The notes: a model not told the origin generated them from the sequence alone. Positions 1 to 13,525 are shown, counted from the stretch's first letter. The stretch: 64,000 nucleotides of DNA from Cryptomeria japonica (GCF_030272615.1 NC_081410.1:289045957-289109956), one strand, 5' to 3'. Numbers and translations: made by a program.

Positions 1-1348
1 ATGAAAAGGACTAAAATGAAGGGAGATGACAATATGCCCTAGGACCTAAGTTGGACTATGCAAAACCTAGCCTAAAGTGACATGAATTTTGAAACAAAGA
101 TATTCAATGTTTTCACAAGCCATGTTCAAATGTTGGATGAATACTTGGACAAATTTGGACTTTTGTTTGGATTTTGTTTTGAATTGAAGGTTGTTGATTT
201 TGAAAACCCAAGTTGATTATGAGCACTTTTGAAAGTTTGTTTTTGATTTAACCTTTGACAATCATGGAAGACAAAATGTTTGTTTGACTTTGACTCAAGA
301 CAATCAAGCACATTCACAACAAATCCTATGGCTGGCAAGGGCAATATCTGTTGAATCCTCTAACCATAAAATACAACACTAAGCCAGATAGCTAGATGAT
401 TGGTAGCACTGGCTCCCCCTTACAGTGCACTCACTTCTTGGGCATACCAAGCTTCAAGTTCAAGGGGCATCACTTCCCAAGAACTTGCTATCTCTATCTA
501 GGGAGTACATGAGAGGTGTCTTCGGCATGCGTGTATCACAATGCCTAAGCCAATAGATAGAAGGATTTTGGCATCTAAAAACAAGAGATTCTAGTAAGGG
601 CATCCGTTTGGGTGGGTATTGATCCAATGAATAAATCGTCACAATACCATTCCAGCACCCATTGTCTACAACTTTCATTGCATCCATAGTTATTTAGAGT
701 GGTTCGAAAGAGCTTGGCTTTAGCCCGTCAACACTTTGGGTCATTCCCTCTCACCAATGCCTATGCGAAGTGCCAGGCAAATCAGGAGGTAGGCCCAGTT
801 CTAAGGGTTAAAACATGAAATCAAATTAAAAGCAGACAAAGCATGCATGGTGTTCATTAACCTTTAAGAAATGAAATGTGCAACTACTTTAAAAATTGCA
901 AGCAAGATGTTTTAATGAGAGCCTTTAACCGCGTCCTGCATAAGATTTGTTAGTAGTTTCATTTTTAGTCTTCATCACATGTAACACCAAGATGCTGCAT
1001 AGAGAATTAGTACCAAAGAAAAACCAGAATGCAGGAAACAGAATGAAAACAAACAAATTTGCAAGTAAAAACAACTGGTTTCACCTCTATTTCTGGCCTT
1101 GCACAGGTGCAAAATGCCTCAACACAAGCGTAGAACCAATCAATATAGGCACATAAAAATTCAACACAAGCGCATAATTATTAACACAGGTGCAAAAAAA
1201 TTCAACACAGGCACATAAAACTTCAACACCAACACAAAAAACTCAAACACAGGCGCAGAAGTGTCCAGAGAGCTCTGAGTCGCCCTGTTTCTTGAGTTTT
1301 TAACCTGCAAATAGCTCAAAAGCACTCAAAACATGGTTAAGGGGTTAG
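1..1348 (-). mobile_element. Interior (leader) of minus-strand LTR element F1, truncated by window edge
   Basis: Read on the minus strand this follows the LTR and primer-binding site of F1 and continues beyond base 1. I see no convincing coding sequence; short frames near 126-344 and 460-687 have no recognisable motif. The layout (LTR, PBS, short degenerate repeats, long noncoding leader) parallels the plus-strand element starting at 7381, so the gag of F1 probably lies to the left of the window. That is inference from the shared layout. Confidence 0.45.
1105..1262 (-). repeat. About 23-bp degenerate tandem repeats after the F1 PBS
   Basis: About six imperfect units of the form (plus strand) ttcaacacaggcgcataaa follow one another with small changes. 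They lie about 100 bases inside the PBS of F1. A comparable set of short repeats lies at the same relative place in the plus-strand element (8620-8730), which suggests a family trait. Confidence 0.6.
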
Positions 1349-1366
1349 TTCACGTCAGGTTCACTA
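1349..1366 (-). promoter_or_regulatory. Candidate primer-binding site of F1
   Basis: The minus strand reads TAGTGAACCTGACGTGAA. It differs at one base from the plus-strand sequence TGGTGAACCTGACGTGAA at 8523-8540, which directly follows the other LTR of this family. A TGG start is what the complement of a tRNA CCA end gives. I could not assign the tRNA. Confidence 0.5.
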
Positions 1367-1690
1367 GAAAATGTAGATCAGGAAATTCAAAATCATCAAA
1401 ACGATAGCAATTAGGACAACCACAAAACCTAAAGCTGCTATGAAAGCAATCGTAATGTAATCAATGAAGACATAAAGACAAGATATTCAAATCAAATGAA
1501 ATCGAAGCAAACCGACACAGATATCTCCTTCATGTGGCTCCATTTTTCTTCTTTCACCTTCAAATTTGATGTGGATCTCACCTACAAGTGAAAAATACAA
1601 GTGGAAAGCAAGTTGTTGAGAGATGAAATTTGCAGCATAAGGTTACTCAAAAATGTGATTGATTCCTTTTTCATTGAAGAAAATCATCCA

Positions 1691-1697
1691 ATTTATA
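1691..1697 (-). promoter_or_regulatory. TATA box in the F1 LTR
   Basis: The minus strand reads CTATAAATTGG, about 330 bases before the PBS. The relative at 8233 has its TATA box about 290 bases before its PBS, so position supports a promoter at the U3/R border. Confidence 0.45.
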
Positions 1698-2409
1698 GAC
1701 AAATTGGAGAGAGGACAAGATTAGCATGAAGAGATTTGAAAGGAAATTCAAATCAAGAAAGGAAAAATTATGACAAATGTGTGACACTTTCTATGCAAGG
1801 TGTATGACAAATTATGCACAAATTATGACAAGTTGCTATGAAAGATGTATGACAAATCATGAAAAGATTGAAATGCCATTCCCATGACAAAAGGGAAGAG
1901 AGAAAATAGCCTCCATGATTGCAACAAATGGAAGCATAATCATAGGAGAAAATGAGGGAATGAAATTAGGGGAAATATTAGAAAAATTAAAGAAAATAGG
2001 AGAAATAGAAATTAGGAATTAGGAGAAATTAGCAAATTAGAAAATTGAGAAAAAAGATGAAATAGAAATTAGGTGAATTAATTAATAGGTTTTCATCCAT
2101 TAATTAATTCATAAAAGAGACCTAGGACTAAATAAATAGATTTATTTAACCCACAAAGAAGAAAATGATTAAATGAACAAATCATAAAACCCTAGAAATA
2201 AGAGGACAAGGAATTAGGTCAAGACAACAAGAAATTAATGTAGGTTCGATCATGATTCTAATTGACAAAGGACCAATGTTGATAAATTATTGAGATTGGT
2301 TGACAAAAATCAATGACAAATTGACCAAGATTGACAATGAGATCAAATTGATAGGCGCCAATTGACGAGGAACAATGACTAATCAATCCAAATTGACATG
2401 ATTGAAAAG

Positions 2410-2597
2410 GACAAGGATCGATGACGAATCGATTGCAAAATGACAAGATTGACAAGGACAAGGATCGATGACAAATCGATCACAAAATGACAAGGCTGAC
2501 AAGGACAAGGATCGATGATGAATCGATCGCAAAATGACAAGGCTGACAAGGACAAGGATCGATGACGAATCGATCGCAAAATGACGAGATTGACAAG
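2410..2597. repeat. 47-bp tandem repeat, four copies
   Basis: Units start at 2410, 2457, 2504 and 2551, exactly 47 bases apart, and begin gacaaggatcgatga. Each holds two ATCGAT-type motifs around a short spacer. Copies differ at only a few bases. The array lies in the U3 part of the F1 LTR. Because 47 is not a multiple of three, it cannot encode a repeated peptide in a fixed frame. Confidence 0.9.
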
Positions 2598-2958
2598 TTG
2601 ATAATCACAAATGATTACTAACAAGATAAAGATGATTGAAAGATTGAAAAGAGGAAAAAACCCTAATTCTATCATCAATTAGGATTGACGATGTCCAAAA
2701 TGATGATAAATGAGCACGCACCATGATGCGACAGGATAAGATTGACCAAAATCATGACTGAAGATTGCTATCGACAAGACCTAATTCGCAAGCGATAAAA
2801 ATGAGGAATGAAAAAGAAGGACTCGATTCTCACAAATGATAAAGACCAAGTGCACAACATAGAAGAAATGTTAATGCGATGCAAGAACCCTAAAATAAGG
2901 CAATGCACAAATGTTAAAGTATGACTCCACAAGCATTGACCATTTTTAGATGTCTACA

Positions 2959-5900
2959 CCTACCACCCTACCCCCTACCCCTATCCTATCCCGACCCACC
3001 TTCCATTTGCTAAATTTTCTAACCTACCACCCTAGCCCCTTACCCTTTCACTACCCCTTATACATCTCATTCCATTTTACTCCCCATATATCCTAACTCC
3101 CTTCACTCCCCCTTATACCTCCCACAACCTAAATCTACATTCCCCCATGTATCTCCTACTTTCATCCTATATATCCCTTATGTCTCCCTTTCCCCCAACA
3201 TCCTCTTCTTCCCTTCCTCACGTGGCACTTCCCCTACCACTATCCCCTTCCCCACATAACCTTGCATTTCTCTTCCCTCATGTCACACATGTTTGGGCCC
3301 CACCAACTCTAGGATGGAGATTATAAAGTTTTTTAAAGGCATTGTGATTTCTTCCCCCTCTCTACCGCATCATGGTTTAGGCCCACAATCTCTTGAGGTT
3401 GAAATTTAAGTTTTTTTTTAATATTAACAATGTTATTTCATATGTTGGACTCCACGAAGCTCTAATATGGAAGACAAAGTTTGAAGCATCCACCTCACCA
3501 TTTCCTTACAAGGTGTGGAGTTAATGATAAGGAATTTGGCCCTTGAAATAAAATATGTGTCCCTTAAACAAAATATTTGGGATTTAAATTCAAATAAAGT
3601 AAATCAAAGAAAATCCAAAATCAGATTATAAAAGAGCAGACTGTTCTAGTTACAACAACAAGGAAGGATCTAAGCAATTATTTCACATAAGGAGTAGGTT
3701 CAAGTTTCTTCTGTCAACATTGAGTGATGATAGACAAAGATAGGTGAATACTTATTACAAAGCAGAATTAGATTTAGAACAAGATGTTGAAGGAGATCAA
3801 GTTTCCAGTAAATTGATAGCAGAGTTAAGGTAATTCAAGGGTGAATTTATTCAGAGAGGCCTACCTGGCATAATGTAATTCAAATCATTCCAGAGAAAAA
3901 AAGTAATAGCTAGGTATGAAGTTGAATATACAAGTTAGAATTCAAAGACAAGTATTGGATAAGAGAGAGGCCAATCAAGGAGGAGGTTCTTGGAGGAAAT
4001 GATAGGGCATCATGCCTAGATTTGAGCACTTTGTTTCATAATTTTTTATTGTTGAAACATTTCTATAATTTCCAAGGTATGATTGAACAATCAAGATTCT
4101 AATAACTTGATAGAGGGCAACTATGAATGAGAAACAATTGGATTACATAAAAAATTGAGTGGATTTCATTATCAAAATCATCAGTTCCATATTTTCAAAC
4201 ATCATGGAAAGGGTTAGAGAAATGATTGTTATGAATTGTTTATATGATGAAATTTATTTTACAACATCCTTTTGACGAGTGGTTTCATAAAAAGTTATTT
4301 TAAATGCAAGATTATGAACTAATGTTTTCATTGTCACAATTTTGTTCTTGCATTCACAATCATGATTCATAAGTGTTTCTAAATAATTCAATCAAAACTA
4401 GCTCAACCGCTTGGAGGTCTTCACAGGGCAAGTGATCAAAACTTGATCAAAGATAAAAATACAAATTAACACAAAAATGTCGATCAAGCTTCCTTGTGCA
4501 AACCAAATGGTGATGACTAACTAATTTGTCAAGTGCATATGACATGTTAGACACTGGTTTGATTAATTGGAAAAGAGCAACTAAAGTTTGATCTATCAGA
4601 TTAGCTTCTACAAATCAAGCCATTAAAGTTGATTGGTCTTAATAAGGTGAAATAATTGAAATTTGATCAAGTAAACTTTTCAATGCAAATGGGCATGAAA
4701 CTACTACTTAGCAAGATGTCAACAAAGCAATCAAAGATTGATTAGATCTGATCATCTCACACAAATGAAGCTCATTTCCTTCCATTTCTCTCTACGATGT
4801 CTGATTGACATGAGACAGTCAATATTTGAATGGAAAAGTTTCTTGTTGGTTTGGATGCTAACAACAAGATGGAGATGACAAGTTTAATGTCCTTCCTTTT
4901 CTCTAGTCTAGGAGTGATTTCCTTTGCCCTTCATTTGGAATTATTTGTTTTAAGTCACTTCCTTTTCTCTTGTTTGAGAGTGAACTATTGTCATGAAGGA
5001 TGACACCCATGAAGCTAAGTATGAAACCAAGCAATCCTGTGAAACATGGAAACACCTTCAAGCCTATGGGTTGCTCAAATTGAAGGTGAATCTCCAGAGT
5101 GAGATGCTTCTCCTTGATGAACCTCCTGTAAACTAATCTCTTTGATGGGAAAAATGATATAAAGGTTGCATGAAATGAAAACCTATCCTAGGAGGTGATG
5201 CACCAAATGCTTTTTGAGAAAACTAGTCACCTGCACTAATTCACAATTGCCCTCAAAAACCAACTTTCTTTGTACAAAACCCTTCTTTAACTCAAATCAA
5301 ACAAAAATATTTCATAAGAAGATTGTTTTCAGGTTCTTTGAAGGAAAAAAATTGCCTTCACAACTAAAACAACTGAACATATCAATACAACTTATAACCT
5401 ACTTAATTTGAACATTCCATATAAAGGTGCATAAATGAGACATAACTCAAGGATTTCATATATTGAATCACAACATTCTCATCAAAATCATACATGTGAC
5501 AATGTTAGAAACAAGAAAAATATGAGAAGAATCTGTTGTTCTTTATTCATCAACTGAAAAACAATTCATTACAATGCTTGTATGCTTGAAAATAAATGAG
5601 CTACAACCCTTCTTGTTGTTGAGTATGCAAGAAAAGAAAGAGCTAACCCATAAAAAGAGAGGAGATTAAGACTTATAGAAAAGAAGAGAAGAATAAATTG
5701 AGGATGAGTTGGAGCTACTTGAAGAAATGAACTTAAACCGATGCTCCTCCTTCTTGTTTGCATCTCCAATTCGTATGAAAATATCTCCTTTGGTCGAATT
5801 TGGGGAAAAGTGTGCATGAAAAATGGTTGATCTATTGCAAACTGAGAGTTTAATTGCTCAAAATGTTATCTCAAGTGACCACCAACCCTTGTTGAGTCTT

Positions 5901-7380
5901 AATTGATGCATAACTATTGTAGACTGATCCAAAACTCCCTTTTTTCAAGGGCCAAATTGATGTGAACTCATGTGCATGATGAAACATCTGATGACTCAAA
6001 CTCTTTCCATATGAACTAGCCCTTGTACTGATTCTTTAACTAGACCTTCAATCTATTTGTAATGTTTCTTTGGTTGTAGTTGCAAATTGTCATAGAATTG
6101 TCTCTTTATTACTATTTTCTATAGGTACAAGAAAGATCCTTCTTTTCTTTCGATGATAATGTCTAAGACTATGCATTTACCCCATAGTGATGCAACATAC
6201 TTTGGACGTATAATTGTCACAAAATACCCTTTTGGTTTTGATAATTTTCCCTTTTGATAATGGTGATTCACAACACTGTCATACTTTTCTCTGCCCACAC
6301 CCTATACTACTGATATGATCTTGATTATAATCATAGGGTCTTTGTGGGCTCTGAGATTCTATATGCTATCTCTAATTACTATCTTCAAAGGAAGGCAAAA
6401 CTATAATTCTCATGCTCTTCATGGATGCGACCTTTTACTCTTAGAGTTCACTGCTCTTTGAATGGTTTAATATCTATCTTTGTACTAATTTTCATGTATC
6501 TTTTCATGGAGCATAGTTTAGGGACTGTATTAGATTTCTCTTTGTGCTCTATGATTTTCCTAATCTGCAGAATAGTATAAGAAAACCTTTTCCGTTTGAT
6601 TGCCTTCTTAATCTAGGATTGTAGCTTATCCTTCATGATCTCTGTGATGACTTTGCATGGATGCTCTTACTATTATGACCCCAAAGACTGAGGCAATGAC
6701 TAAGTTATAGCCCTCCATGATGACCGATCTTGTATCTTTGTGATAAGTTTTGTTTCTCTTTAACTATTTTGACAGTTTATCCTTCATGGGTTTGTCATTT
6801 TGTCAAAACTGCTACAACAAGCTTCTTATTGTCTTTATACTTTTTATGTGACTAACCAATGATGATTGTCATGATCTTTGTAGGCCTGCATTATTATTGC
6901 TCCTTAAAAATAGTCATTCTTTGGAACTTTGATGGCTTTATGATGGTATAGTTTTGAGTCTATGTTTTCTAGACTGTTATGTCTCTTTAACCATATGATC
7001 TTTTGATGTTCTAAGATTTGCTCAAGTCACAATATTTTTAGACCTTCATAAGATAATGCTCTCTATTTCTTGTATGTATATTGCTATTGAATGGTTGTGT
7101 TTGTACATTTCAAGGCATTTGATACTATCTTTCTTGAAACAAATCTAGTGTTACTCATAGTGATTCCCTTACACAAATAGATTGAATGGTTCAAATGACA
7201 AAAGCCCTCCATTCATTTCTTTAACCTGCATGCTGCTACCTACTGCTTGGGTATTACTTTGTGAATGATAAAGAAGTGTGCATTTTAATTTCTCATATTA
7301 CTTTGACTGGTCTCTACTCCTTATCACTTGACGAATTGAAACACTACTAGCCTTTCTCTGACTATTATTACAGTTCCTTA
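2959..7380. other. Unassigned noncoding DNA between two back-to-back LTRs
   Basis: Contains a pyrimidine-rich stretch (about 2955-3260) with many CCCCTACC/CTTCCC runs, then AT-rich DNA. A TATA-like TTATAAAAGAGC lies near 3627. Short frames such as 5214-5411 and 5569-5817 (minus) show no family motif and no supporting context. I recognise no element boundary and call no gene. Confidence 0.5.
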
Positions 7381-8521
7381 TGTAGACACCTAAAAATGTC
7401 TCATTGATCATGTGCTAATTATTGCCCTAATTAAATAAGTAATTCTTTAATTCTTTAATTAAGTTAATTATTCTTCTAAACTGACTCAACCATCACATTC
7501 AACATTTCTAATTATCTAATTTCTATTCTTTAATTTTTTAATCAGTTAACCCTATCTCAAATATTAATTAAATATTATTTATTTGATTAATTATGATTAT
7601 TTCTTTAAATACTTTTTATTATTTAAATAATTCCATTTCTAATGTTTAAATAATTTAATTTATATTATTTAAATTAATTAACTTATTCCTCTGATTCCCC
7701 AAATTCGAATTTCAAATAATTCCATCTAATTTCATTTCTCTCAAATTTATAATTCCCCAAATGTGGATTTCAATTAATTTCATCTAATTCCAAATCATTA
7801 AATTCACATTTCACCAAATCTGAATTTCAATAAATTTTAGTTAATCCCATGTGCATTTCAGCATTTGCATACCCAAATCCAACTACAAATTGAAAATCAA
7901 AATCAAATTCAACTTCAAAATCCTACAACACATGTTGAAAATCATAACTGATTGATCAAATCAGTTAACTAATTAGTCAACTCAGTTAACTCCCCAATCA
8001 CCTCTTTTCACTCTCATTCACCTTTTCTGACTGATCAATAAATCCACTTATCTCTCCAATCCATTCAATAATTTAATTAATATATTTGGTCCACTATCCA
8101 ATCTATCTAATTGACTACTCAATCAAATGAGTTAACAAGTCAATCAATCAACTCTATTAACTGATCAATCTAAATCAGTTCACTCCCAATCAGGACTTGA
8201 GTTCAAAATCCCTCCCATCTCTCATGAAAATCTATATAAACAACATCAATTTCTTTTTCCAAGCTAGATCACACTCTTCAAAACAATTTTTGTCTTATGT
8301 AGGAAAATCCTAGTGCAATACCTGAGAGCCATACACGCAATTTTGAGAAGAACATTGCAAGCGCAAATCTGGAATAGGGAGTTTGAATTTGTTTAAATCT
8401 TTCAATTCTAGCATTTATTCTATTGACTTATGTTTTAAATCGGCTTGATTAGTTAAGGATATGTGATCGTCCTTATTTCCTAATTAGCTTATTATATTTA
8501 ATGATTTCAAGTATGAAAACA
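7381..8521 (+). mobile_element. LTR (F2), probable 5' LTR of element A
   Basis: Begins TGTAGACACC and ends in CA at 8520-8521, one base before a PBS-like site, giving about 1,141 bp. It is rich in AATTAAATAA. It shares its first 18 bases, the TATA-to-PBS spacing and the GTGAACCTGACGTGA site with the inverted LTR at 1372-2958. Assignment to A rests on adjacency: leader, then gag at 11218 in the same orientation. I did not find the matching 3' LTR after the A integrase, so it may be lost, or this LTR may belong to another element. Confidence 0.6.
8233..8240 (+). promoter_or_regulatory. TATA box in the F2 LTR
   Basis: TATATAAA followed by ACAACATCAATTTC, a start-site-like context. It is the likely U3/R border and would drive the genomic transcript of the element. 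Confidence 0.5.
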
Positions 8522-8522
8522 A

Positions 8523-8540
8523 TGGTGAACCTGACGTGAA
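8523..8540 (+). promoter_or_regulatory. Candidate primer-binding site TGGTGAACC of F2/A
   Basis: TGGTGAACCTGACGTGAA follows the LTR end after one base. It starts with TGG as expected from a tRNA CCA end and is conserved in F1. Element B also has TGGTGAACCC next to its LTR. The tRNA is not assigned. Confidence 0.5.
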
Positions 8541-11217
8541 GTTACAATGACTAATTTATCTTTTTTGATTTTTTTGATTTTCAGGGTCGTACAGGACAAA
8601 AAAAATGGAATGTGCTCTTGTGTTCACACAAATTCGCAAGTGCACATATTAATGCACAATTGATATCATTTTGATTTGCATTTTATATTAGATTAATTCA
8701 CAATTGCTTTAATTAATGCATAGTTAGCCCAGAATTTCAATTTTTATTGTCATTTTGGCTTTAATTATATTTGCAAGATTAACCCATAAAAAAATTTAAT
8801 TATGGAAAATCTGATTTTTATGCATGAAATGTCTCTAACCCGATGGCTAGAAGAGTAACCTTCAAAATTTCAGATTCCCAAAAGACGAAAGAACATATGA
8901 GACAAAGAAGAGCACATCAAGAGTAGATAAAAGTAGAAAAAAGAATTCAAGATCTTGAAGAAACAACTACTTTGTCCCAATATTAATGCATTCTGCATAA
9001 GTACCTAGATAAATTCAACATATTTGATGATATCAAGGTCATGGGAAACCTGATAATGGATTTGGTCTATGTTAGAATTGACTAACTTTTTTCTTCTATC
9101 TTTTTCCTTTGTTTTAAATAATTTCCAAAACTATCAAGTTTAAGTAATGCGCAATTTCTCAGTTAGTAATTCGCAATTGGTTAGTCAGAAGTTCACATTT
9201 GACTAGACATTAATTCACATTTTCTAGTAGATTAGTTCACAATTTCTTAGTACTTTATTCAAAATTCCTAGGAAGGGTAAAAATGTTTCTGTCCTCTTTT
9301 CTCTATGTATCCTGTGAGTAATTAGTTTTGTTTCTATAGATAGAGAAGTCAAAGTTATAACCACAAGGAAGTATTAGGCTAGGAAGCCTTCCATGTGCTA
9401 ATAATCTTTCGATTTTCTTGCAGGAGTAGCTTAGATAGACTTTTGGTTGGTGCTATTTAAAAAGAAAAAACCAAAAATCTGCTTTTTATTTCCTCATCAT
9501 TGCAATATTGGATAAAATGAACATCATGTCTTCTTGGAGCAACATCTCCATCTAGCCTAGATAATTTTTCAATGAAGGTTTTAAAAGAATCTTTTTCTTT
9601 TGTGTTTGTGAGGTGATAGGCATATGCTCTCCCCTTAACTAGGTGACCAAAAATCTAGACCCACCTCTTTCATGCTTTCAGTCAATTTCATGCAAATAGG
9701 ATAAAACCTTTAGAAGGCCTACCCTCTCTAGAAGCCCATAAGGTTGATGAGAGGGGAACAATCTAAATGGGGAACAACTTTATAGCCAAGTTTACCGACC
9801 CACTAGAATCAAATGTGGATGCTGATGAAAATACCTTTTAATGCTAGTGTGCATTGATAGCCTTCCCCTAGTATTCTTGTGATGCGAAAATCCTTTGTTC
9901 TAAAGGTTGGGAAGCCTCCTAAGGGAGTTTATCTTTCTCCGTGCCAAATGGAACCATTACTAAGAGCCTTAGAAATAGAAGCTTTCAGCTGAGTTGGTAA
10001 CCAGACACTTATACTATCATAGTGCAAGGGTGGGGAATAATCTGGCCCCAAGACACTCACCATATATCTACCAAGATAATGAGCCAATTGAAGAGAGATC
10101 CTCTATGGTTTAATTTCTAGTTAAAGGAAAAAAAATGGGTGCACCTTAGGGTATGATAGGGTTGTTTGAGCTGACGGAGTATCAAGATGCGGGTTATGGT
10201 AATGTTCGTGACCTTTTGACCTTAGGAGAGTCTTCTTGATGTGTTATCAAATGACCAAAATTTTATTGAAAGTAAAATGAGGTTTTGAAAAATATCTCAA
10301 CATCCACAAGGGTTTGAAAAAATCCTTTAAAGAATGCTCTCTTTTGGTTATGTTAAGTTGTTTTCCATTGCTTTGTTGATGTGTCTTTGCTACATGATCA
10401 AACATTACAAAGTGAAATATCAACCAGGTTTTGTCCAAAAACATCAAAAACAATCTCAAAACTCAAATAAAACTTCAAGTATCATAAACATCAAAATCAA
10501 AATAAAACATTGCAACATTCAAGAAATGGAGAAAATTCTACTTTTAGTGATCTTAGGTCCTAGGTATTTAGTCCATACATGGTCTCTTTAGTGTCCTCAT
10601 AATGTACTTGCATAAGTCCTCACTTGACGTAAACATAGCTTCAATATTTGTCAAAGATTGCATCTATTTAATCATTGCATTATCATCATCTAAGTTCATC
10701 TTAGGATCCACCTTAGTTTTGCATATCACAAGAGAGTGCATTAGATTCCACACTTACCATCTTAGTTTCAAAGTCAACACTTGCATAAGTTTGCATGGGT
10801 CTAAAAGGAGATGGTGATTTTCCATTCAAACAACCCAATCTTGGACTAGACAAAGATCAATTAGAGATAATTGACAGTTTGGATAATCTTGTTTGGGAGG
10901 TAAGAATTGATCTTCCCCAGTATAAAGAAGTCAAAGCTATCATAGATAATGAAATCTATAAATTTGTCCACCTTGATACAAAAATAGCAAAATAAATCAA
11001 GGAACATAGAGAACAAGAAGAATTTTGACAATTTGTTGAAAAACTTATGGCAAATATTCCTCGTTAGAAACCCTAGTAGAGTGTTGTCACTCATAAATTG
11101 CATACATACATAGTCAGTCATTTGTATAAGTCTTGCATACATCTTAATCTACCATTTGCATTTTAGAGAGAGTCATAGTGAGTCATAGAGAGTCAAGATT
11201 CATTTAGAGATACATTG
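8541..11217 (+). mobile_element. Long noncoding leader between PBS and gag of element A
   Basis: Short degenerate repeats of about 23 bp containing TTCGCAATT/TTCACAATT lie at 8620-8730 and 9145-9275. From about 8842 a frame starting MARRVTFKISDSQ runs about 85 codons with stops; it is the only protein-like piece and is unrecognised. Around 9760-10080 the sequence has the word-like composition of an LTR-element leader. Long leaders, sometimes with an extra ORF, are known for Tat/Ogre elements. Confidence 0.4.
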
Positions 11218-13380
11218 ATGCCATTAACAAGATCACAAAAGGCTAAGATGGATCCAAGCATGACCCTTTGGTCAATCCAACTTGGAATATGAATTTATCT
11301 ATGAATCAACAATCACAAGGTAGAAGATCTGCAATGTTACCAACAAATAGCAATAGGATGCCTTCCATAGATTAAATCCAACATAATCTAACACAAGAGG
11401 AATTGGAGGTAGCCCAACAAGATCCAACACTTCTCATGGTTTTGAATGCACTCATCCATAATGATAGAGATCAATATCTCGCACTTTTAGTTCAAAATGG
11501 GCCCAAGTTGCCTCCAAGTGTTGACATGACCACAATCTTGCCACTAGGGATAATGTTGACCCAAAATGTGACTCAAACACCTAGGGTGGCCCAAACTCAA
11601 GCTGCAACAACTTCAAGTCAATTAACAATGGCATCTTCAAGCACAAGTCTAATATCTCAAACAACACCAAGTGTTACAATGGAAAGCATCTTAAATACTT
11701 CAACCCAAGATGCAACAACCATGGCTCAAAACATTTCTATAATTACATCTCAACCTACAACATCAGTTGTCATTGGTTCCACATACAACAGTTAGAATGT
11801 GAACCAAGGGTCAGTAGGAATGAACAACTCAAGTTAGCCAAGTGTCAACACACAATTTGCATATTTCACACCACCTAGTGGAATCCAAGGCACACAATTA
11901 CATGGTCACTCAACATTTCAACAAGATACAACTTAATCAAACACTATTCCTTTTGTGGGAAATGCTTATTGGGTCAGCACACCCTTGATCCAAATAGAGA
12001 TCTTGGCTCAACAAGTAGAGAATATCTAAAATTAGATGATCGACATACAAATAGTTAATGACAAGAAGAGCTATAATATTGAGGATCCTTATCCTTTTCA
12101 AAGGACTTTATACATGCCACCTTTTCCACCACTTTTTGAGACTCCAAGATTCGAGAATTATAGAGGGAAAGGTGATACATGGGATCATGTTAGAGAATTC
12201 TTCACAACATGTATAGGAGTGGCTCATGAAGACATATACTTGATGCGCCTATTCCCCAAAAGTCTTAGAGGGACCGCATTAGAATGGTTTTCGCATCTAC
12301 CACCTAGGATTACTTCATGGGGAGAGTTGGCTGAGCTATTCATCACAAAAAATTTCATTCAACATAGACAATCCAGTTACCCTAATTGATCTATGTGCAA
12401 CTAGACAAAAGGAAGGTGAAGCATTTGCTACATTCTTACAAAGATGGAGAGCTCTGTATCACAGATGTCTCAGTCACACTCCCTTTGTTGAGAAAGTAAA
12501 CATTTTTACTGAGAACCTTGTTCCTCAAGTCAAATATCCATTGCAAATGCAATGTATAAACACTTTCAAAGGAATCACAAAAAAATGCATAAAGTGCAAG
12601 AAGGGCTTGTTAGAACAAGGAATACTAAAACATCACAAGGATAATGGGGCAGCCATGAATACAATTAATGAAAAGCCAAAGTTTTGGTCTAAGAACAAGA
12701 ATGTTACAAATGATGGGGTTGGGGATGCCCATGTTGTTAATAAAGCTCAACCTGCAATATCATTACAAGGACCAAACCCTTTTCTAAAAACAAATGTGAA
12801 TCAATCACAAGAAAATAATGCAACTTCAACCAACACCAATATAGTGCAATCTAATGTAGTTAAAAATCAAAGAAATGTGGCACCAAGAAGATATTTCACA
12901 CCTTTGGGGGAACCTATTGATGCTACTTTAAAGAAGTTGATATAGACAAACATGATCACCTTGCTAAAAGAAAGACCATATGAACCAGGCCCATTCAAAC
13001 TGGCTTGGTGGAATGACAATGATTTTTATGACTGTCATTGTTCCAAAGGACACAAAACATTTAGCTATTACAAGCTCAAGAATCTCATCCAAGACCTCAT
13101 AGATCAAGGTGATGTAACAATAGATGCAGATAAAGGATCAATAAACCAGGCACACATCATATACAAAGATCCTTTTGTGAAGCATAATGAAGGACAAGCC
13201 TCTATGTTAAAAGGACATGACAATACAACCAGCTACACCAAGATTGCATATGATTATACAATCAATGCAATTAGTGAAGGGGATGCAATGGTAACAACCA
13301 TCTCCATCAACCCTAAAAATAAAGATTGTGCAGTGATCACTCACAGATCCAAAGTCACATTGCAAGGAGTACCTCCTTAG
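11218..13380 (+). pseudogene. gag: gag of element A (Tat-type), broken
   Basis: Gag packages the element RNA in a cytoplasmic particle. The chosen start is MPLTRSQKAKMD at 11218, followed by a frameshift. A Ser/Thr/Gln-rich stretch (11403-11795) precedes the conserved gag core (12036-12389) with motifs YMPPFPPLFETPRFENYRGK, LMRLFPKSLRGTALEWFSHL and SWGELAELF. A further frameshift near 12390-12540 leads into the C-terminal part with PRRYFTPLGEPIDATLKKL (about 12880) and the GHKT-containing, zinc-finger-like KGHKTFSYYKLKNLIQDLI, where an expected Cys is replaced by Tyr. At least three frameshifts and several stops make it nonfunctional. The family call is firm, from the core motifs. Confidence 0.85.
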
Positions 13381-13525
13381 GCACCTCATCAAACAAGTAA
13401 CTTTAATGTTGTGGATCAGCTAAAGAAGACTCGCTCAAATATCACTCTTTGAGCTACTCATAATTTCACCAACTCATAGAAAAATTATGGATAAAGCATT
13501 GCAAGATTAAATAGTATCCAGAGAC

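Larger units (their letters stand above)
1372..2958 (-). mobile_element. 5' LTR of F1 (minus strand), family beginning TGTAGACA
   Basis: On the minus strand it begins TGTAGACATCTAAAAATG at 2958, nearly the same as TGTAGACACCTAAAAATG at 7381. Both copies then run through AATTAAATAAAT-rich DNA, a TATA box and the GTGAACCTGACGTGA site. The inner end near 1372 is approximate. The LTR is about 450 bp longer than its plus-strand relative, partly because of a 47-bp tandem repeat. No target-site duplication can be checked because the other LTR is outside the window. Confidence 0.6.

Noticed and set aside
2951-7398. Inverted TGTAGACA...TGTCTACA pair as ends of a DNA transposon
   Set aside because: The arms point outward (divergent LTR starts) and similarity continues outward through TATA and PBS sites, not inward as terminal inverted repeats would.
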